A stretch of 64,000 nucleotides of DNA from Colletes latitarsis (GCF_051014445.1 NC_135134.1:2943672-3007671), one strand, 5' to 3'; counted from the first letter of the stretch, positions 21,411 through 36,037 are shown. Numbers and translations are program-made. Notes: a model not told the origin generated them from the sequence alone.

Positions 21411-24073
21411 ATTTTAGAGGATAACGCCGGTTATGTCTCGGTTAGGTCTGGGATTTGCCCTGATCTGGCTCCTACTTTCGCATTTTTCGCATCCTTGTTG
21501 GCCAGATCCTCAGCTTTTCCTGGTTTGGATCAAGTAGTAATATGGTACCACACAGAAACGGTCAATTAAACCTGGTTCCGATTAATATTTTCGAGGATAA
21601 CGCCGGTTATGTCTCGGTTAGGTCTGGTATTTGCCCTCATCTGGCTCGCACTTTCGCATCTATCGCATACTTGATGGCTAGATCCTGGCCTTTTTCTGGT
21701 TTGGATCACGTAGTAATGCGGTACCACACCGAAACAGTCAATTAAACCTGGTTGCGATTAATATTTTAGAGGATAACGCCGGTTATGTCTCGGTAAGGTC
21801 TGGGATTTGCCCTCATCTGGCTCGCACTATCGCATTTTTCGCATACTTGTTGGCCAGATCCTGGACTTTTTCTGGTCTGCATCACGTAGTAATGTGGCAC
21901 CACACTGAAACAGTCAATAGAAGCTGGTTGCGATTAATATTTTAGAGGATAACTCCGGTTATGTCTGGGTTAGGTCTGGGATTTGCCCTCATCTGGCTCG
22001 TACTTTCGCATTTTTCGCATACTTGTTGCCCAGATCCTGGCCTTTTTCTGGCTCGGACCACGTAGTAATGTGGTACCACACTGAAACAGTCAAATAAACC
22101 TGGTTCCGATTAATATTTTAGAGGATAACGCCGGCTATGTCTGGGATAGGTCTGGTATTTGCCCTCATCTGGCTCGCACTTTCGCATTTTTCGCATACTT
22201 GTTGGCCAGATCCTGGACATTTCTGGTCTGTATCACGTAGTAATGTGGTACCACACTGAAACCGTCAATAAAAGCTGGTTCCGATTAGTATCTTAGAGGA
22301 TAACGCTGGTTATGGCTGGGTTAGTTCTGGTATTTGCAATCATCTGGCTCGTACCTTCGCATTTTTCGCCTACTTGTTGTCAAGATCATGGGCTTTTTCT
22401 GGTTCGGATCACGTAGTAATGCGGTACCACACCGAAACAGTCAATTAAACCTGGTTGCGATTAATATTTTAAAGGATAACGCCGGTTATGTCTCGGTTAG
22501 GTCTGGGATTTGCCCTCATCTGGCTCGTACTTTCGCATTTTTCGCATACTTGTTGGCCAGATCCTGGTCTTTTTCTGGCTTGGACCACGTAGTAATTAGG
22601 TACCACACTGAAACATTCAACTAAACCTGGTTCCGATTAATATTTTAGAGGATAACGCCGGTTATGTCTGGGTTAGTTCTGGTATTTGCCCTCATCTGGC
22701 TCGCACTTTCGCATCTATCGCATACTTGATGGCTAGATCCTGGCCTTTTTCTGGTTTGGATCACGTAGTAATGCGGTACCACACCGAATCTGTCATTTAA
22801 ACCTGGTTGCGATTAATATTTTAGAGGATAACGCCGGTTATGTCTCGGTTAGGTCTGGGATTTGCCCTGATCTGGCTCCTACTTTCGCATTTTTCGCATA
22901 CTTGTTGGCCAGATCCTGGGCTTTTCCTGGTTTGGATCAAGTAGTAATATGGTACCACACTGAAACAGTCAATTAAACCTGGTACCGATTAATATTTTAG
23001 AGGATAACGCCGGTTATGTCTCGGTTAGGTCTGGTATTAGCCCTCATCTGGCTCGCACTTTCGCATCTATCGCATACTTGATGGCTAGATCCTGGCCTTT
23101 TTCTGGTTTGGATCACGTAGTAATGCGGTACCACACCGAAACAGTCAATTAAACCTGGTTGCGAATAATATTTTAGAGGATAACGCCGGTTATGTCTCGG
23201 ATAGGTCTGGTATTTGCCCTCATCTGGCTCGCACTTTCGCATTTTTGCATACTTGTTGGCCGGATCCTGGCCTTTTTCTGGTCTGTATCACGTAGTAATG
23301 TGGTACCACACTGAAACCGTCAATAAAAGCTGGTTCCGATTAGTATCTTAGAGGATAACGCTGGTTATGGCTGGGTTAGTTCTGGTATTTGCAATCATCT
23401 GGTTCGGTCCTTCGCATTTTTCGCCTACTTGTTGTCAAGATCCTGGGCTTTTTCTGGTTTGGATTACGTAGTAATGCGGTACCACACCGTAACAGTCAAT
23501 TAAACCTGGTTGCGATTAATATTTTGGGGGATAACGCCGGTTATGTCTCGGTTAGGTCTGGGATTTGCCCTGATCTGGCTCCTACTTTCGCATTTTTCGC
23601 ATACTTGTTGGCCAGATCCTGGGCTTTTCCTGGTTTGGATCAAGTAGAAATATGGTACCACACTGAAACAGTCAATTAAACCTGGTTCCGATTAATATTT
23701 TAGAGGATAACGCCGGTTATGTCTGAGTTAGTTCTGGTATTTGCCCTCATCTGGCTCGCACTTTCGCATCTATCGCATACTTGATGGCTAGATCCTGGCC
23801 TTTTTCTGGTTAGGATCACGTAGTAATGTGGTACCACACTGAAACAGTCAAATAAACCTGGTTCCGATTAATATTTTAGAGGATAACGCCGGCTATGTCT
23901 GTGTTAGTTATGGTATTTGCCCTCATCTGGCTCGCACTTTCGCATCTATCGCATACTTGATGGCTAGATCCTGGCCTTTTTCTGGTTTGGATCACGTAGT
24001 AATGCGGTACCACACCGAAACAGTCAATTAAACCTGGTTGCGATTAATATTTTAGAGGATAACGCCGGTTATG
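21411..24073. repeat. Composite of copied tracts between the HOR A relative and HOR A
   Basis: After a P variant with GCATCCTTGTTGG and two D-type units, 21881-22791 repeats part of the 17742-18796 hexamer (Q-R-N-T-D). From 22964 the 15753 tract is repeated and runs into HOR A at 24074. The whole stretch is satellite in the same orientation. Confidence 0.82.
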
Positions 24074-26184
24074 TCTCGGTTAGGTCTGATATTTGCCCTC
24101 ATCTGGCACGCACTTTCGCATTTTTCGCATACCTGTTGGCCAGATCCTGGCCTTTTTCTGGCTTGGACCACGTAGTAATGTGGTACCACACTGAAACAGT
24201 CAAATAAACCTGGTTCCGATTAATATTTGGAGGATAATGCCGGCTATGTCTGGGATAGGTCTGGTATTTGCCCTCATCTGGCTCGTACTTTCGCATTTTT
24301 CGCATACTTGCTGGCCAGATCCTGGCCTTTTTCTTGTCTGTATCACGTAGTAATGTGGTACCACACTGAAACCGTCAATAAAAGCTGGTTCCGATTAGTA
24401 TCCTAGAGGATAACGCTGGTTATGGCTGGGTTAGTTCTGGTTTTTGCAATCATCTGGCTCGTACCTTCGCATTTTTCGCCTACTTGTTGTCAAGATCCTG
24501 GGCGTTTTCTGGTTCGGATCACATAGTAATGCGGTACCACACCGAAACAGTCAATTAAACCTGGTTGCGATTAATATTTTAGAGGATAACGCCGGTTGTG
24601 TCTCGGTTAGGTCTGGGATTTGCACTCATTTGGCTCGTACTTTCGCATTTTTCGCATACTTGTTGGCCAGATCCTGGCCTTTTTCAGGCTTGGACCACGT
24701 AGTAATCAGGTACCACACTGAAACATTCAACTAAACCTGGTTCCGATTAATATTTTAGAGGATAACTCCGGTTATGTCTGGGTTAGTTCTGGTATTTGCC
24801 CTAATCTGGCTCGCACTTTCGCATCTATCGCATACTTGATGGCTAGATCCTGGCCTTTTTCTGGTTTGGATCACGTAGTAATACGGTACCACACCGAAAC
24901 AGTCAATTAAACCTGGTTGCGATTAATATTTTAGAGGATATCGCCGGTTATGTCTCGGTTAGGTCTGGGATTTGCCCTGATCTGGCTCCTACTTTCGGAT
25001 TTTTCGCAGACTTGTTGGCCGGATCCTGGGCTTTTCCTGGTTTGGATCACGTAGTAATGCGGTACCACACCGAAACAGTCAATTAAACCTGGTAGCGATT
25101 AATATTTTCGAGGATAACGCCGGTTATGTCTCGGTTAGGTCTGGGATTTGCCCTCATCTGGCTCGCACTTTCGCATCTATCGCATACTTGATGGCTAGAT
25201 CCTGGCATTTTTCTGGTTTGGATCACGTAGTAATGCGGTACCACACCGAAACAATCAATTAACCCTGGTTGCGATCAATATTTTAGAGGATAACGCCGGT
25301 TATGTCTCGGTTAGGTCTGAGATTTGCCCTGATCTGGCTCCTACTTTCGGATTTTTCGCATACTTGTTGGCCAGATCCTGGGCTTTTCCTGGTTTGGATC
25401 ACGTAGTAATGCGGTACCACACCGAAACAGTCAACTAAACCTGGTTCCGATTAGGATCTTAGAGGATAACGCTGGTTATGGCTGGGTTAGTTCTGGTATT
25501 TACAATCATCTGGCTCGTACCTTTGCATTTTTCGCCTACTTGTTGGCAAGATCCTGGGCTTTTTCTGGTTCGGATCACGTAGTAATGCGGTGCCACACCG
25601 AAACAGTCAATTAAACTTGGTTGCGATTAATATTTTAGAGGATAACGCCGGTTATGTCTCGGTTAGGTCTGGGATTTGCCCTCATCTGGCTCGCACTTTC
25701 GCATCTATCGCATACTTGTTGGCCTGATCCTGGGCTTTTTCTGGTTTGTATCACGTAGTAATGTGGTATCACACTGAAACAGTCAATAGAAGCTGGTTCC
25801 GAATAGTATTTTAGAGGATAACGCTGGTTATTTCTCGGTTAGGTCTGGGATTTGCCCTCATCTGGCTCGGTCCTTCGCATTTTTCGCCTACTTGTTGTCA
25901 AGATCCTGGGCTTTTTCTGGTTTGGATTACGTAGTAATGCGGTACCACACCGTAACAGTCAATTAAACCTGGTTGCGATTAATATTTTGGGGGATAACGC
26001 CGGTTATGTCTCGGTTAGGTCTGGGATTTGCCCTGATCTGGCTCCTACTTTCGCATTTTTCGCATACTTGTTGGCCAGATCCTGGGCTTTTCCTGGTTTG
26101 GATCAAGTAGAAATATGGTACCACACTGAAACAGTCAATTAAACCTGGTTGCGATTAATATTTTAGAGGATAACGCCGGTTATG
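24074..26184 (+). repeat. 12-monomer HOR A, unit 1 (2,111 bp)
   Basis: Order by class: Q-like, R, N, T, D, P', D', P', N-like (TTTACAATCATC), a D/R-tail chimera, an N type with GGCTCGGTCC, P with GTAGAAATATGG. The first six keep the ancestral order. Diagnostic points include GGCACGCACTTTCGC in the Q-like monomer and the shortened AATATTTGGAGG. Compared with unit 2, I counted about eight substitutions by eye in 2,111 bp, far fewer than between neighbouring monomers. Confidence 0.9.
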
Positions 26185-28295
26185 TCTCGGTTAGGTCTGA
26201 GATTTGCCCTCATCTGGCACGCACTTTCGCATTTTTCGCATACCTGTTGGCCAGATCCTGGCCTTTTTCTGGCTTGGACCACGTAGTAATGTGGTACCAC
26301 ACTGAAACAGTCAAATAAACCTGGTTCCGATTAATATTTGGAGGATAATGCCGGCTATGTCTGGGATAGGTCTGGTATTTGCCCTCATCTGGCTCGTACT
26401 TTCGCATTTTTCGCATACTTGCTGGCCAGATCCTGGCCTTTTTCTTGTCTGTATCACGTAGTAATGTGGTACCACACTGAAACCGTCAATAAAAGCTGGT
26501 TCCGATTAGTATCTTAGAGGATAACGCTGGTTATGGCTGGGTTAGTTCTGGTTTTTGCAATCATCTGGCTCGTACCTCCGCATTTTTCGCCTACTTGTTG
26601 TCAAGATCCTGGGCGTTTTCTGGTTCGGATCACGTAGTAATGCGGTACCACACCGAAACAGTCAATTAAACCTGGTTGCGATTAATATTTTAGAGGATAA
26701 CGCCGGTTGTGTCTCGGTTAGGTCTGGGATTTGCACTCATTTGGCTCGTACTTTCGCATTTTTCGCATACTTGTTGGCCAGATCCTGGCCTTTTTCAGGC
26801 TTGGACCACGTAGTAATCAGGTACCACACCGAAACATTCAACTAAACCTGGTTCCGATTAATATTTTAGAGGATAACTCCGGTTATGTCTGGGTTAGTTC
26901 TGGTATTTGCCCTAATCTGGCTCGCACTTTCGCATCTATCGCATACTTGATGGCTAGATCCTGGCCTTTTTCTGGTTTGGATCACGTAGTAATACGGTAC
27001 CACACCGAAACAGTCAATTAAACCTGGTTGCGATTAATATTTTAGAGGATATCGCCGGTTATGTCTCGGTTAGGTCTGGGATTTGCCCTGATCTGGCTCC
27101 TACTTTCGGATTTTTCGCAGACTTGTTGGCCGGATCCTGGGCTTTTCCTGGTTTGGATCACGTAGTAATGCGGTACCACACCGAAACAGTCAATTAAACC
27201 TGGTTGCGATTAATATTTTCGAGGATAACGCCGGTTATGTCTCGGTTAGGTCTGGGATTTGCCCTCATCTGGCTCGCACTTTCGCATCTATCGCATACTT
27301 GATGGCTAGATCCTGGCATTTTTCTGGTTTGGATCACGTAGTAATGCGGTACCACACCGAAACAATCAATTAACCCTGGTTGCGATCAATATTTTAGAGG
27401 ATAACGCCGGTTATGTCTCGGTTAGGTCTGAGATTTGCCCTGATCTGGCTCCTACTTTCGGATTTTTCGCATACTTGTTGGCCAGATCCTGGGCTTTTCC
27501 TGGTTTGGATCACGTAGTAATGCGGTACCACACCGAAACAGTCAACTAAACCTGGTTCCGATTAGGATCTTAGAGGATAACGCTGGTTATGGCTGGGTTA
27601 GTTCTGGTATTTACAATCATCTGGCTCGTACCTTTGCATTTTTCGCCTACTTGTTGGCAAGATCCTGGGCTTTTTCTGGTTCGGATCACGTAGTAATGCG
27701 GTGCCACACCGAAACAGTCAATTAAACTTGGTTGCGATTAATATTTTAGAGGATAACGCCGGTTATGTCTCGGTTAGGTCTGGGATTTGCCCTCATCTGG
27801 CTCGCACTTTCGCATCTATCGCATACTTGTTGGCCTGATCCTGGGCTTTTTCTGGTTTGTATCACGTAGTAATGTGGTACCACACTGAAACAGTCAATAG
27901 AAGCTGGTTCCGAATAGTATTTTAGAGGATAACGCTGGTTATTTCTCGGTTAGGTCTGGGATTTGCCCTCATCTGGCTCGGTCCTTCGCATTTTTCGCCT
28001 ACTTGTTGTCAAGATCCTGGGCTTTTTCTGGTTTGGATTACGTAGTAATGCGGTACCACACCGTAACAGTCAATTAAACCTGGTTGCGATTAATATTTTG
28101 GGGGATAACGCCGGTTATGTCTCGGTTAGGTCTGGGATTTGCCCTGATCTGGCTCCTACTTTCGCATTTTTCGCATACTTGTTGACCAGATCCTGGGCTT
28201 TTCCTGGTTTGGATCAAGTAGAAATATGGTACCACACTGAAACAGTCAATTAAACCTGGTTGCGATTAATATTTTAGAGGATAACGCCGGTTATG
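26185..28295 (+). repeat. 12-monomer HOR A, unit 2 (2,111 bp)
   Basis: Exact-length repeat of unit 1. It differs at a few points, for example GTCTGAGATT for GTCTGATATT at the start, ACCTCCGC for ACCTTCGC in N, and TCTTAGAGG for TCCTAGAGG after R. Unit 3 shares the first two of these, so units 2 and 3 are closer to each other than to unit 1 in this part. Confidence 0.9.
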
Positions 28296-29938
28296 TCTCG
28301 GTTAGGTCTGAGATTTGCCCTCATCTGGCACGCACTTTCGCATTTTTCGCATACCTGTTGGCCAGATCCTGGCCTTTTTCTGGCTTGGACCACGTAGTAA
28401 TGTGGTACCACACTGAAACAGTCAAATAAACCTGGTTCCGATTAATATTTGGAGGATAATGCCGGCTATGTCTGGGATAGGTCTGGTATTTGCCCTCATC
28501 TGGCTCGTACTTTCGCATTTTTCGCATACTTGCTGGCCAGATCCTGGCCTTTTTCTTGTCTGTATCACGTAGTAATGTGGTACCACACTGAAACCGTCAA
28601 TAAAAGCTGGTTCCGATTAGTATCTTAGAGGATAACGCTGGTTATGGCTGGGTTAGTTCTGGTTTTTGCAATCATCTGGCTCGTACCTCCGCATTTTTCG
28701 CCTACTTGTTGTCAAGATCCTGGGCGTTTTCTGGTTCGGATCACGTAGTAATGCGGTACCACACCGAAACAGTCAATTAAACCTGGTTGCGATTAATATT
28801 TTAGAGGATAACGCCGGTTGTGTCTCGGTTAGGTCTGGGATTTGCACTCATTTGGCTCGTACTTTCGCATTTTTCGCATACTTGTTGGCCAGATCCTGGC
28901 CTTTTTCAGGCTTGGACCACGTAGTAATTAGGTACCACACTGAAACATTCAACTAAACCTGGTTCCGATTAATATTTTAGAGGATAACTCCGGTTATGTC
29001 TGGGTTAGTTCTGGTATTTGCCCTAATCTGGCTCGCACTTTCGCATCTATCGCATACTTGATGGCTAGATCCTGGCCTTTTTCTGGTTTGGATCACGTAG
29101 TAATACGGTACCACACCGAAACAGTCAATTAAACCTGGTTGCGATTAATATTTTAGAGGATATCGCCGGTTATGTCTCGGTTAGGTCTGGGATTTGCCCT
29201 GATCTGGCTCCTACTTTCGGATTTTTCGCATACTTGTTGGCCAGATCCTGGGCTTTTCCTGGTTTGGATCACGTAGTAATGCGGTACCACACCGAAACAG
29301 TCAATTAAACCTGGTTGCGATTAATATTTTCGAGGATAACGCCGGTTATGTCTCGGTTAGGTCTGGGATTTGCCCTCATCTGGCTCGCACTTTCGCATCT
29401 ATCGCATACTTGATGGCTAGATCCTGGCATTTTTCTGGTTTGGATCACGTAGTAATGCGGTACCACACCGAAACAATCAATTAACCCTGGTTGCGATCAA
29501 TATTTTAGAGGATAACGCCGGTTATGTCTCGGTTAGGTCTGAGATTTGCCCTGATCTGGCTCCTACTTTCGGATTTTTCGCATACTTGTTGGCCAGATCC
29601 TGGGCTTTTCCTGGTTTGGATCACGTAGTAATGCGGTACCACACCGAAACTGTCAACTAAACCTGGTTCCGATTAGGATCTTAGAGGATAACGCTGGTTA
29701 TGGCTGGGTTAGTTCTGGTATTTACAATCATCTGGCTCGTACCTTTGCATTTTTCGCCTACTTGTTGGCAAGATCCTGGGCTTTTTCTGGTTCGGATCAC
29801 GTAGTAATGCGGTGCCACACCGAAACAGTCAATTAAACTTGGTTGCGATTAATATTTTAGAGGATAACGCCGGTTATGTCTCGGTTAGGTCTGGGATTTG
29901 CCCTCATCTGGCTCGCACTTTCGCATCTATCGCATACT
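28296..29938 (+). repeat. 12-monomer HOR A, unit 3 (truncated, ~9.3 monomers)
   Basis: It follows unit 2 until about 29938, where the tenth monomer continues as ACTTGATGGCTAGATCC instead of ACTTGTTGGCCTGATCC. The P' monomer reads CGCATACTTGTTGGCCAG where unit 2 has CGCAGACTTGTTGGCCGG, suggesting local conversion. The truncation marks the right edge of HOR A in this window. Confidence 0.88.
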
Positions 29939-32900
29939 TGATGGCTAGATCCTGGCCTTTTTCTGGTTTGGATCACGTAGTAATGCGGTACCACACCGAA
30001 ACAATCAATTAAACCTGGTTGCGATTAATATTTTAGAGGATAACGCCGGTTATGTCTCGGTTAGGTCTGGTATTTGCCCTGATCTGGCTCCTACTTTCGC
30101 ATTTTTCGCATACTTGTTGGCCAGATCCTCGGCTTTTCCTGGTTTGGATCAAGTAGTAATATGGTACCACACTGAAACAGTCAAATAAACCTGGTTCCGA
30201 TTAATATTTTAGAGGATAACGCCGGCTATGTCTGGGATAGGTCTGGTATTTGCCCACATCTGGCTCGCACTTTCGCATTTTTCGCATACTTGTTGGCCAG
30301 ATCCTGGACCTTTCTGGTCTGTATCACGTAGTAATGTGGTACCACACTGAAACCGTCAATAAAAGCTGGTTCCGATTAGTATCTTAGAGGATAACGCTGG
30401 TTATGGCTGGGTTAGTTCTGGTATTTGCAATCATCTGTCTCGTACCTTCGCATTTTTCGCCTACTTGTTGTCAAGATCCTGGGCTTTTTCTGGTTCGGAT
30501 CACGTAGTAATGCGGTACCACACCGAAACAGTCAATTAAACCTGGTTGCGATTAATATTTTAGAGGATAACGCCGGTTATGTCTCGGTTAGGTCTGGGAT
30601 TTGCCCTCATCTGGCTCGTACTTTCGCATTTTTCGCATACTTGTTGGCCAGAGCCTGGCCTTTTTCTGGCTTGGACCACGTAGTAATTAGGTACCACACT
30701 GAAACATTCAACTAAACCTGGTTCCGAATAATATTTTAGAGGATAACGCCGGTTATGTCTGGGTTAGTTCTGGTATTTGCCCTCATCTGGCTCGCACTTT
30801 CGCATCTATCGCATACTTGATGGCTAGATCCTGGCCTTTTTCTGGTTTGGATCACGTAGTAATGCGGTACCACGCCGAAACTGTCAATTAAACCTGGTTG
30901 CGATTAATATTTTAGAGGATAACGCCGGTTATGTCTCGGTTAGGTCTGGGATTTGCCCGGATCTGGCTCCTACTTTCGCATTTTTCGCATACTTGCTGGC
31001 CAGATCCTGGCCTTTTTCTGGTCTGTATCACGTAGTAATGTGGTACTACACTGAAACCGTCAATAAAAGCTGGTTCCGATTAGTATCTTAGAGGATAACG
31101 CTGGTTATGTCTGGGTTAGTTCTGGTATTTGCAATCATCCGGCTCGTACCTTCGCATTTTTCGCCTACTTGTTGTCAAGATCCTGGGCTTTTTCTGGTTC
31201 GGATCACGTAGTAATGCGGTGCCACACCGAAACAGTCAATTAAACCTGGTTGCGATTAATATTTTAGAGGATAACGCCGGTTATGTCTCGGTTAGGTCTG
31301 GGATTTGCCCTCATCTGGCTCGTACTTTCGCATTTTTCGCATACTTGTTGGCCAGATCCTGGCCTTTTTCTGGCTTGGACCACGTAGTAATTAGGTACCA
31401 CACTGAAACATTCAACTAAACCTGGTTCCGATTAATATTTTAGAGGATAACGCCGGTTATGTCTGAGTTAGTTCTGGTATTTGCCCTCATCTGGCTCGCA
31501 CTTTCGCATCTATCGCATACTTGATGGCTAGATCCTGGCCTTTTTCTGGTTTGGATCACGTAGTAATGCGGTACCACACCGAAACAGTCAATTAAACCTG
31601 GTTGCGATTAATATTTTAGAGGATAACGCCGGTTATGTCTCGGTTAGGTTTGAGATTTGCCCTCATCTGGCACGCACTTTCGCATTTTTCGCATACCTGT
31701 TGGCCAGATCCTGGCCTTTTTCTGGTTTGGATCACGTAGTAATGCGGTACCACACCGAAACTGTCAATTAAACCTGGTTGCGATTAATATTTTAGAGGAT
31801 AACGCCGGTTATGTCTGAGTTAGTTCTGGTATTTGCCCTCATCTGGCTCGCACTTTCGCATCTATCGCATACTTGATGGCTAGATCCTGGCCTTTTTCAG
31901 GTCTGTATCACGTAGTAATGTGGTACTACACTGAAACCGTCAATAAAAGCTGGTTCCGATTAGTATCTTAGAGGATAACGCTGGTTATGTTTGGGTTAGT
32001 TCTGGTATTTGTAATCATCTGGCTCGTACCTTCGCATTTTTCGCCTACTTGTTTTCAAGATCCTGGGCTTTTTCTGGTTCGGATCACGTAGTAATGCGGA
32101 ACCACACCGAAACAGTCAATTAAACCTGGTTGCGATTAATATTTTAGAGGATAACGCCGGTTATGTCTCGGTTAGGTCTGGGATTTGCCCTCATCTGGGT
32201 CGTACTTTCGCATTTTTCGCATCCTTGTTGGCCCGATCCTCGGCTTTTCCTGGTTTGGATCAAGTAGTAATATGGTACCACACTGAAACGGTCAATTAAA
32301 CCTGGTTCCGATTAATATTTTAGAGGATAACGCCGGTTATGTCTCGGTTAGGTCTGGTATTTGCCCACATCTGGCTCGCACTTTCGCATCTATCGCATAC
32401 TTGATGGCTAGATCCTGGCCTTTTTCTGGTTTGGATCACGTAGTAATGCGGTACCACACCGAAACTGTCAATTAAACCTGGTTGCGATTAATATTTTAGA
32501 GGATAACGCCGGTTATGACTCGTTTAGGTCTGGGATTTGCCCTCATCTGGCTCGTACTTTCGCAATTTTCGCATACTTGTTGGCCAGATCCTGGCCCTTT
32601 TCAGGCTTGGACCACGCAGTAATTAGGTACCACACTGAAACATTCAACTAAACCTGGTTCCGATTAATATTTTAGAGGATAACGCCGGTTACGTCTCGGT
32701 TAGGTCTGCGATTTGCCCTCATCTGGCTCGCACTTTCGCATCTATCGCATACTTGATGGCTAGATCCCGGCCTTTTTCTGGTTTGGATCACGTAGTAATG
32801 CGGTACCACACCGAAACAGTCAATTAAACCTGGTTGCGAATAATATTTTCGAGGATAACGCCGGTTATGTCTCGGTTAGGTCTGGGATTTGCCCTCATCT

Positions 32901-35900
32901 GGCTCGCACTTTCGCATTCTTCGCATACTTGTTGGCCAGGTCCTGGCCTTTTTCTGGTCTGTATCACGTAGTAATGTGGTACCACACTGAAACCGTCAAT
33001 AAAAGCTGGCTCCGATTAGTATCTTAGAGGATAACGCTGGTTATGGCTGGGTTAGTTCTGGTATTTGCAATCATCTGGCTCGTACCTTCGCATTTTTCGC
33101 CTACTTGTTGTCAAGATCCTGGGCTTTCTCTGGTTTGGATCACGTAGTAATGCGGTACCACACCGTAACAGTCAATTAAACCTGGTTGCGATTAATATTT
33201 TGGGGGATAACGCCGGTTATGTCTCGGTTAGGTCTGCGATTTGCCCTCATCTGGCTCGCACTTTCGCATCTATCGCATACTTGATGGCTTGATCCTGGCC
33301 TTTTTCTGGTTTGGATCACGTAGTAATGCGGTACCACACCGAAACAGTCAATTAAACCTGGTTGCGATTAATATTTTAGAGGATAACGCCGGTTATGTCT
33401 CGGTTAGGTCTGGGATTTGCCATCATCTGGCTCGCACTTTCGCATCTATCGCATACTTGATGGCTAGATCCTGGCCTTTTTCTGGTTTGGATGACGTAGT
33501 AATGCGGAACCACACCGAAACAGTCAATTAAACCTGGTTGCGATTAATATTTTAGAGGATAACGCCGGTTATGTCTCGGTTAGGTCTGGGATTTGCCCTC
33601 ATCTGGCTCGCACTTTCGCATCTATCGCATACTTGATGGCTAGATCCTGGCCTTTTTCTGGTTTGGATCACGTAGTAATGCGCTACCACACCGAAACTGT
33701 CAATTAAACCTGGTTGCGGTTAATATTTTAGAGGATAACGCCGGTTATGTCTCGGTTAGGTCTGGGATGTGCCCTCATCTGCCTCGCACTTTCGCATCTA
33801 TCGCATACTTGATGGCTAGATCCTGGCCTTTTTCTGGTTTGGATCACGTAGTAATGCGGTACCACACCGAAACTGTCAATTAAACCTGGTTGCGGTTAAT
33901 ATTTTAGAGGATAACGCCGGTTATGTCTCGGTTAGGTCTGGGATTTGCCCTCATCTGGCTCGTTCTTTCGCATTTTTCGGATACTTGTTGGCCAGATCCA
34001 GGCCTTTTTCTGGCTTGGACCACGTAGTAATTAGGTACCACACTGAAACATTCAACTAAACCTGGTTCCGATTAATATTTTAGAGGATAACACCGGTTAT
34101 GTCTGGGTTAGTTCTGGTATTTGCCCTCATCTGGCTCGCACTTTCGCATCTATCGCATACTTGATGGCTAGATCCTGGCCTTTTTCTGGTTTGGATCACG
34201 TAGTAATGCGGTACCACATCGAAACTGTCAATTAAACCTGGTTGCGATTAATGATTTAGAGGATAACGCCGGTTATGTCTCGTTTAGGTCTGGGATTTGC
34301 CCTCATCTGGCAGGTACTTTCGCATTTTTCGCATACTTGTTGGCCAGATCCTGGCCTTTTTCAGGCTTGGACCACGTAGTAATTAGGTACCACACTGAAA
34401 CATTCAACTAAACCTGGTTCCGATTAATATTTTAGAGGATAACGCCGGTTATGTCTAGGTTAGGTCTGGGATTTGCCCTCATCTGGCTCGCACTTTCGCA
34501 TCTATCGCATACTTGATGGCTAGATCTTGGCCTTTTTCTGGTTTGGATCACGTAGTATTGCGGTACCACACCGAAACAGTTAATTAAACCTGGTTGCGAA
34601 TAATATTTTAGAGGATAACGCCGGTTATGTCTCGGTTAGGTCTGGGATTTGCCCTCATCTGGCTCGCACTTTCGCATTTTTCGCATACTTGTTGGCCAGA
34701 TCCTGGCCTTTTTCTGGTTTGGACCACGTAGTAATGTGGTACCACACTGAAACAATCAAATAAACCTGGTTCCGATTAATATTTTAGAGGATAACGCCGG
34801 CTATGTCTGGGATAGGTCTGGTATTCGCCCTCATCTGGCTCGTACTTTCGCATTTTTCGCATACTTGCTGGCCAGATCCTGGCCTTTTTCTGGTCTGTAT
34901 CACGTAGTAATGTGGTACCACACTGAAATCGTCAACAAAAGCTGGTTCCGATTAGTATCTTAGAGGATAACGCTGATTATGGCTGGGTTAGTTCTGGTAT
35001 TTGCAATCATCTGGCTCGTACCTTAGCATTGTTCGCCTACTTGTTGTCAAGATCCTGGGCTCTTTCTGGTTTGGATCACGTAGTAATGCGGTACCACACC
35101 GTAACAGACAATTAAACCTGGTTGCGATTAATATTTTGGGGGATAACGCCGGTTATGTCTCGGTTAGGTCTGGGATTTGCACTCATCTGGCTCGTACCTT
35201 TGCATTTTTCGCATACTTGCTGGCCAGATCCTGGCCTTTTTCTGGTCTGTATCACGTAGTAATGTGGTACCACACTGAAATCGTCAACAAAAGCTGGTCC
35301 CGATTAGTATCTTAGAGGATAACGCTGGCTATGGCTGGGTTAGTTCTGGTATTTGCAATCATCTGGCTCGTACCTTCGCATTTTTCGCCTACTTGTTGTC
35401 AAGATCCTGGGCTTTTACTGGTTCGGATCACGTAGTAATGCGGTACCACACCGAAACAGACAATTAAACCTGGTTGCGATTAATATTTTGGGGGATAACG
35501 CCGGTTATGTCTCGGTTAGGTCTGGGATTTGCCCTCATTTGGCTCGTACCTTTGCATTTTTCGCCTACTTGTTTGCAAGATCCTGGGCTTTTTCTGGTTC
35601 GGATCACGTAGTAATGCGGTACCACACCGAAACAGACAATTAAACCTGGTTGCGATTAATATTTTAGAGGACAACGCCGGTTATGTCTCGGTTAGGTCTG
35701 GGATTTGCCCTGATCTGGCTCCTACTTTCGCATTTTTCGCATACTTGTTGGCCAGATCCTGGGCTTTTCCTGGTTTGGATCAAGTAGTAATATGGTACCA
35801 CACTGAAACAGTCAATTAAACCTGGTTCCGATTAATATTTTAGAGGATAACGCCGGTTATGTCTCGGTTAGGTCTGGGATTTGCCCTCATCTGGCTCGTA

Positions 35901-36037
35901 CCTTCGCATTTTTCGCCTACTTGTTGTCAAGATCCTGGGCTTTTTCTGGTTCGGATCACGTAGTAATGCGGTACCACACCGAAACAGACAATTAAACCTG
36001 GTTGCGATTAATATTTTAGAGGATAACGCCGGTTATG
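29939..36037. repeat. Mosaic, apparently older satellite block, ~35 monomers
   Basis: R-N-T-D runs survive (around 30230-30900 and 31100-31600), but no unit repeats at fixed distance over more than a few monomers. Consecutive D' monomers occur around 33230-33930, with GCGGTTAAT starting to appear after the tail; this variant dominates further right. Scattered private substitutions suggest less recent homogenisation. No non-satellite sequence was seen. Confidence 0.8.

Noticed and set aside
15786..28527. Open frames of 68-81 codons on the - strand (for example at 16888-17094, 24099-24305, 58009-58254)
   Set aside because: They occur only where short indels or substitutions in the satellite remove stops, and are repeated only because the surrounding HOR units are repeated. 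No coding signature.
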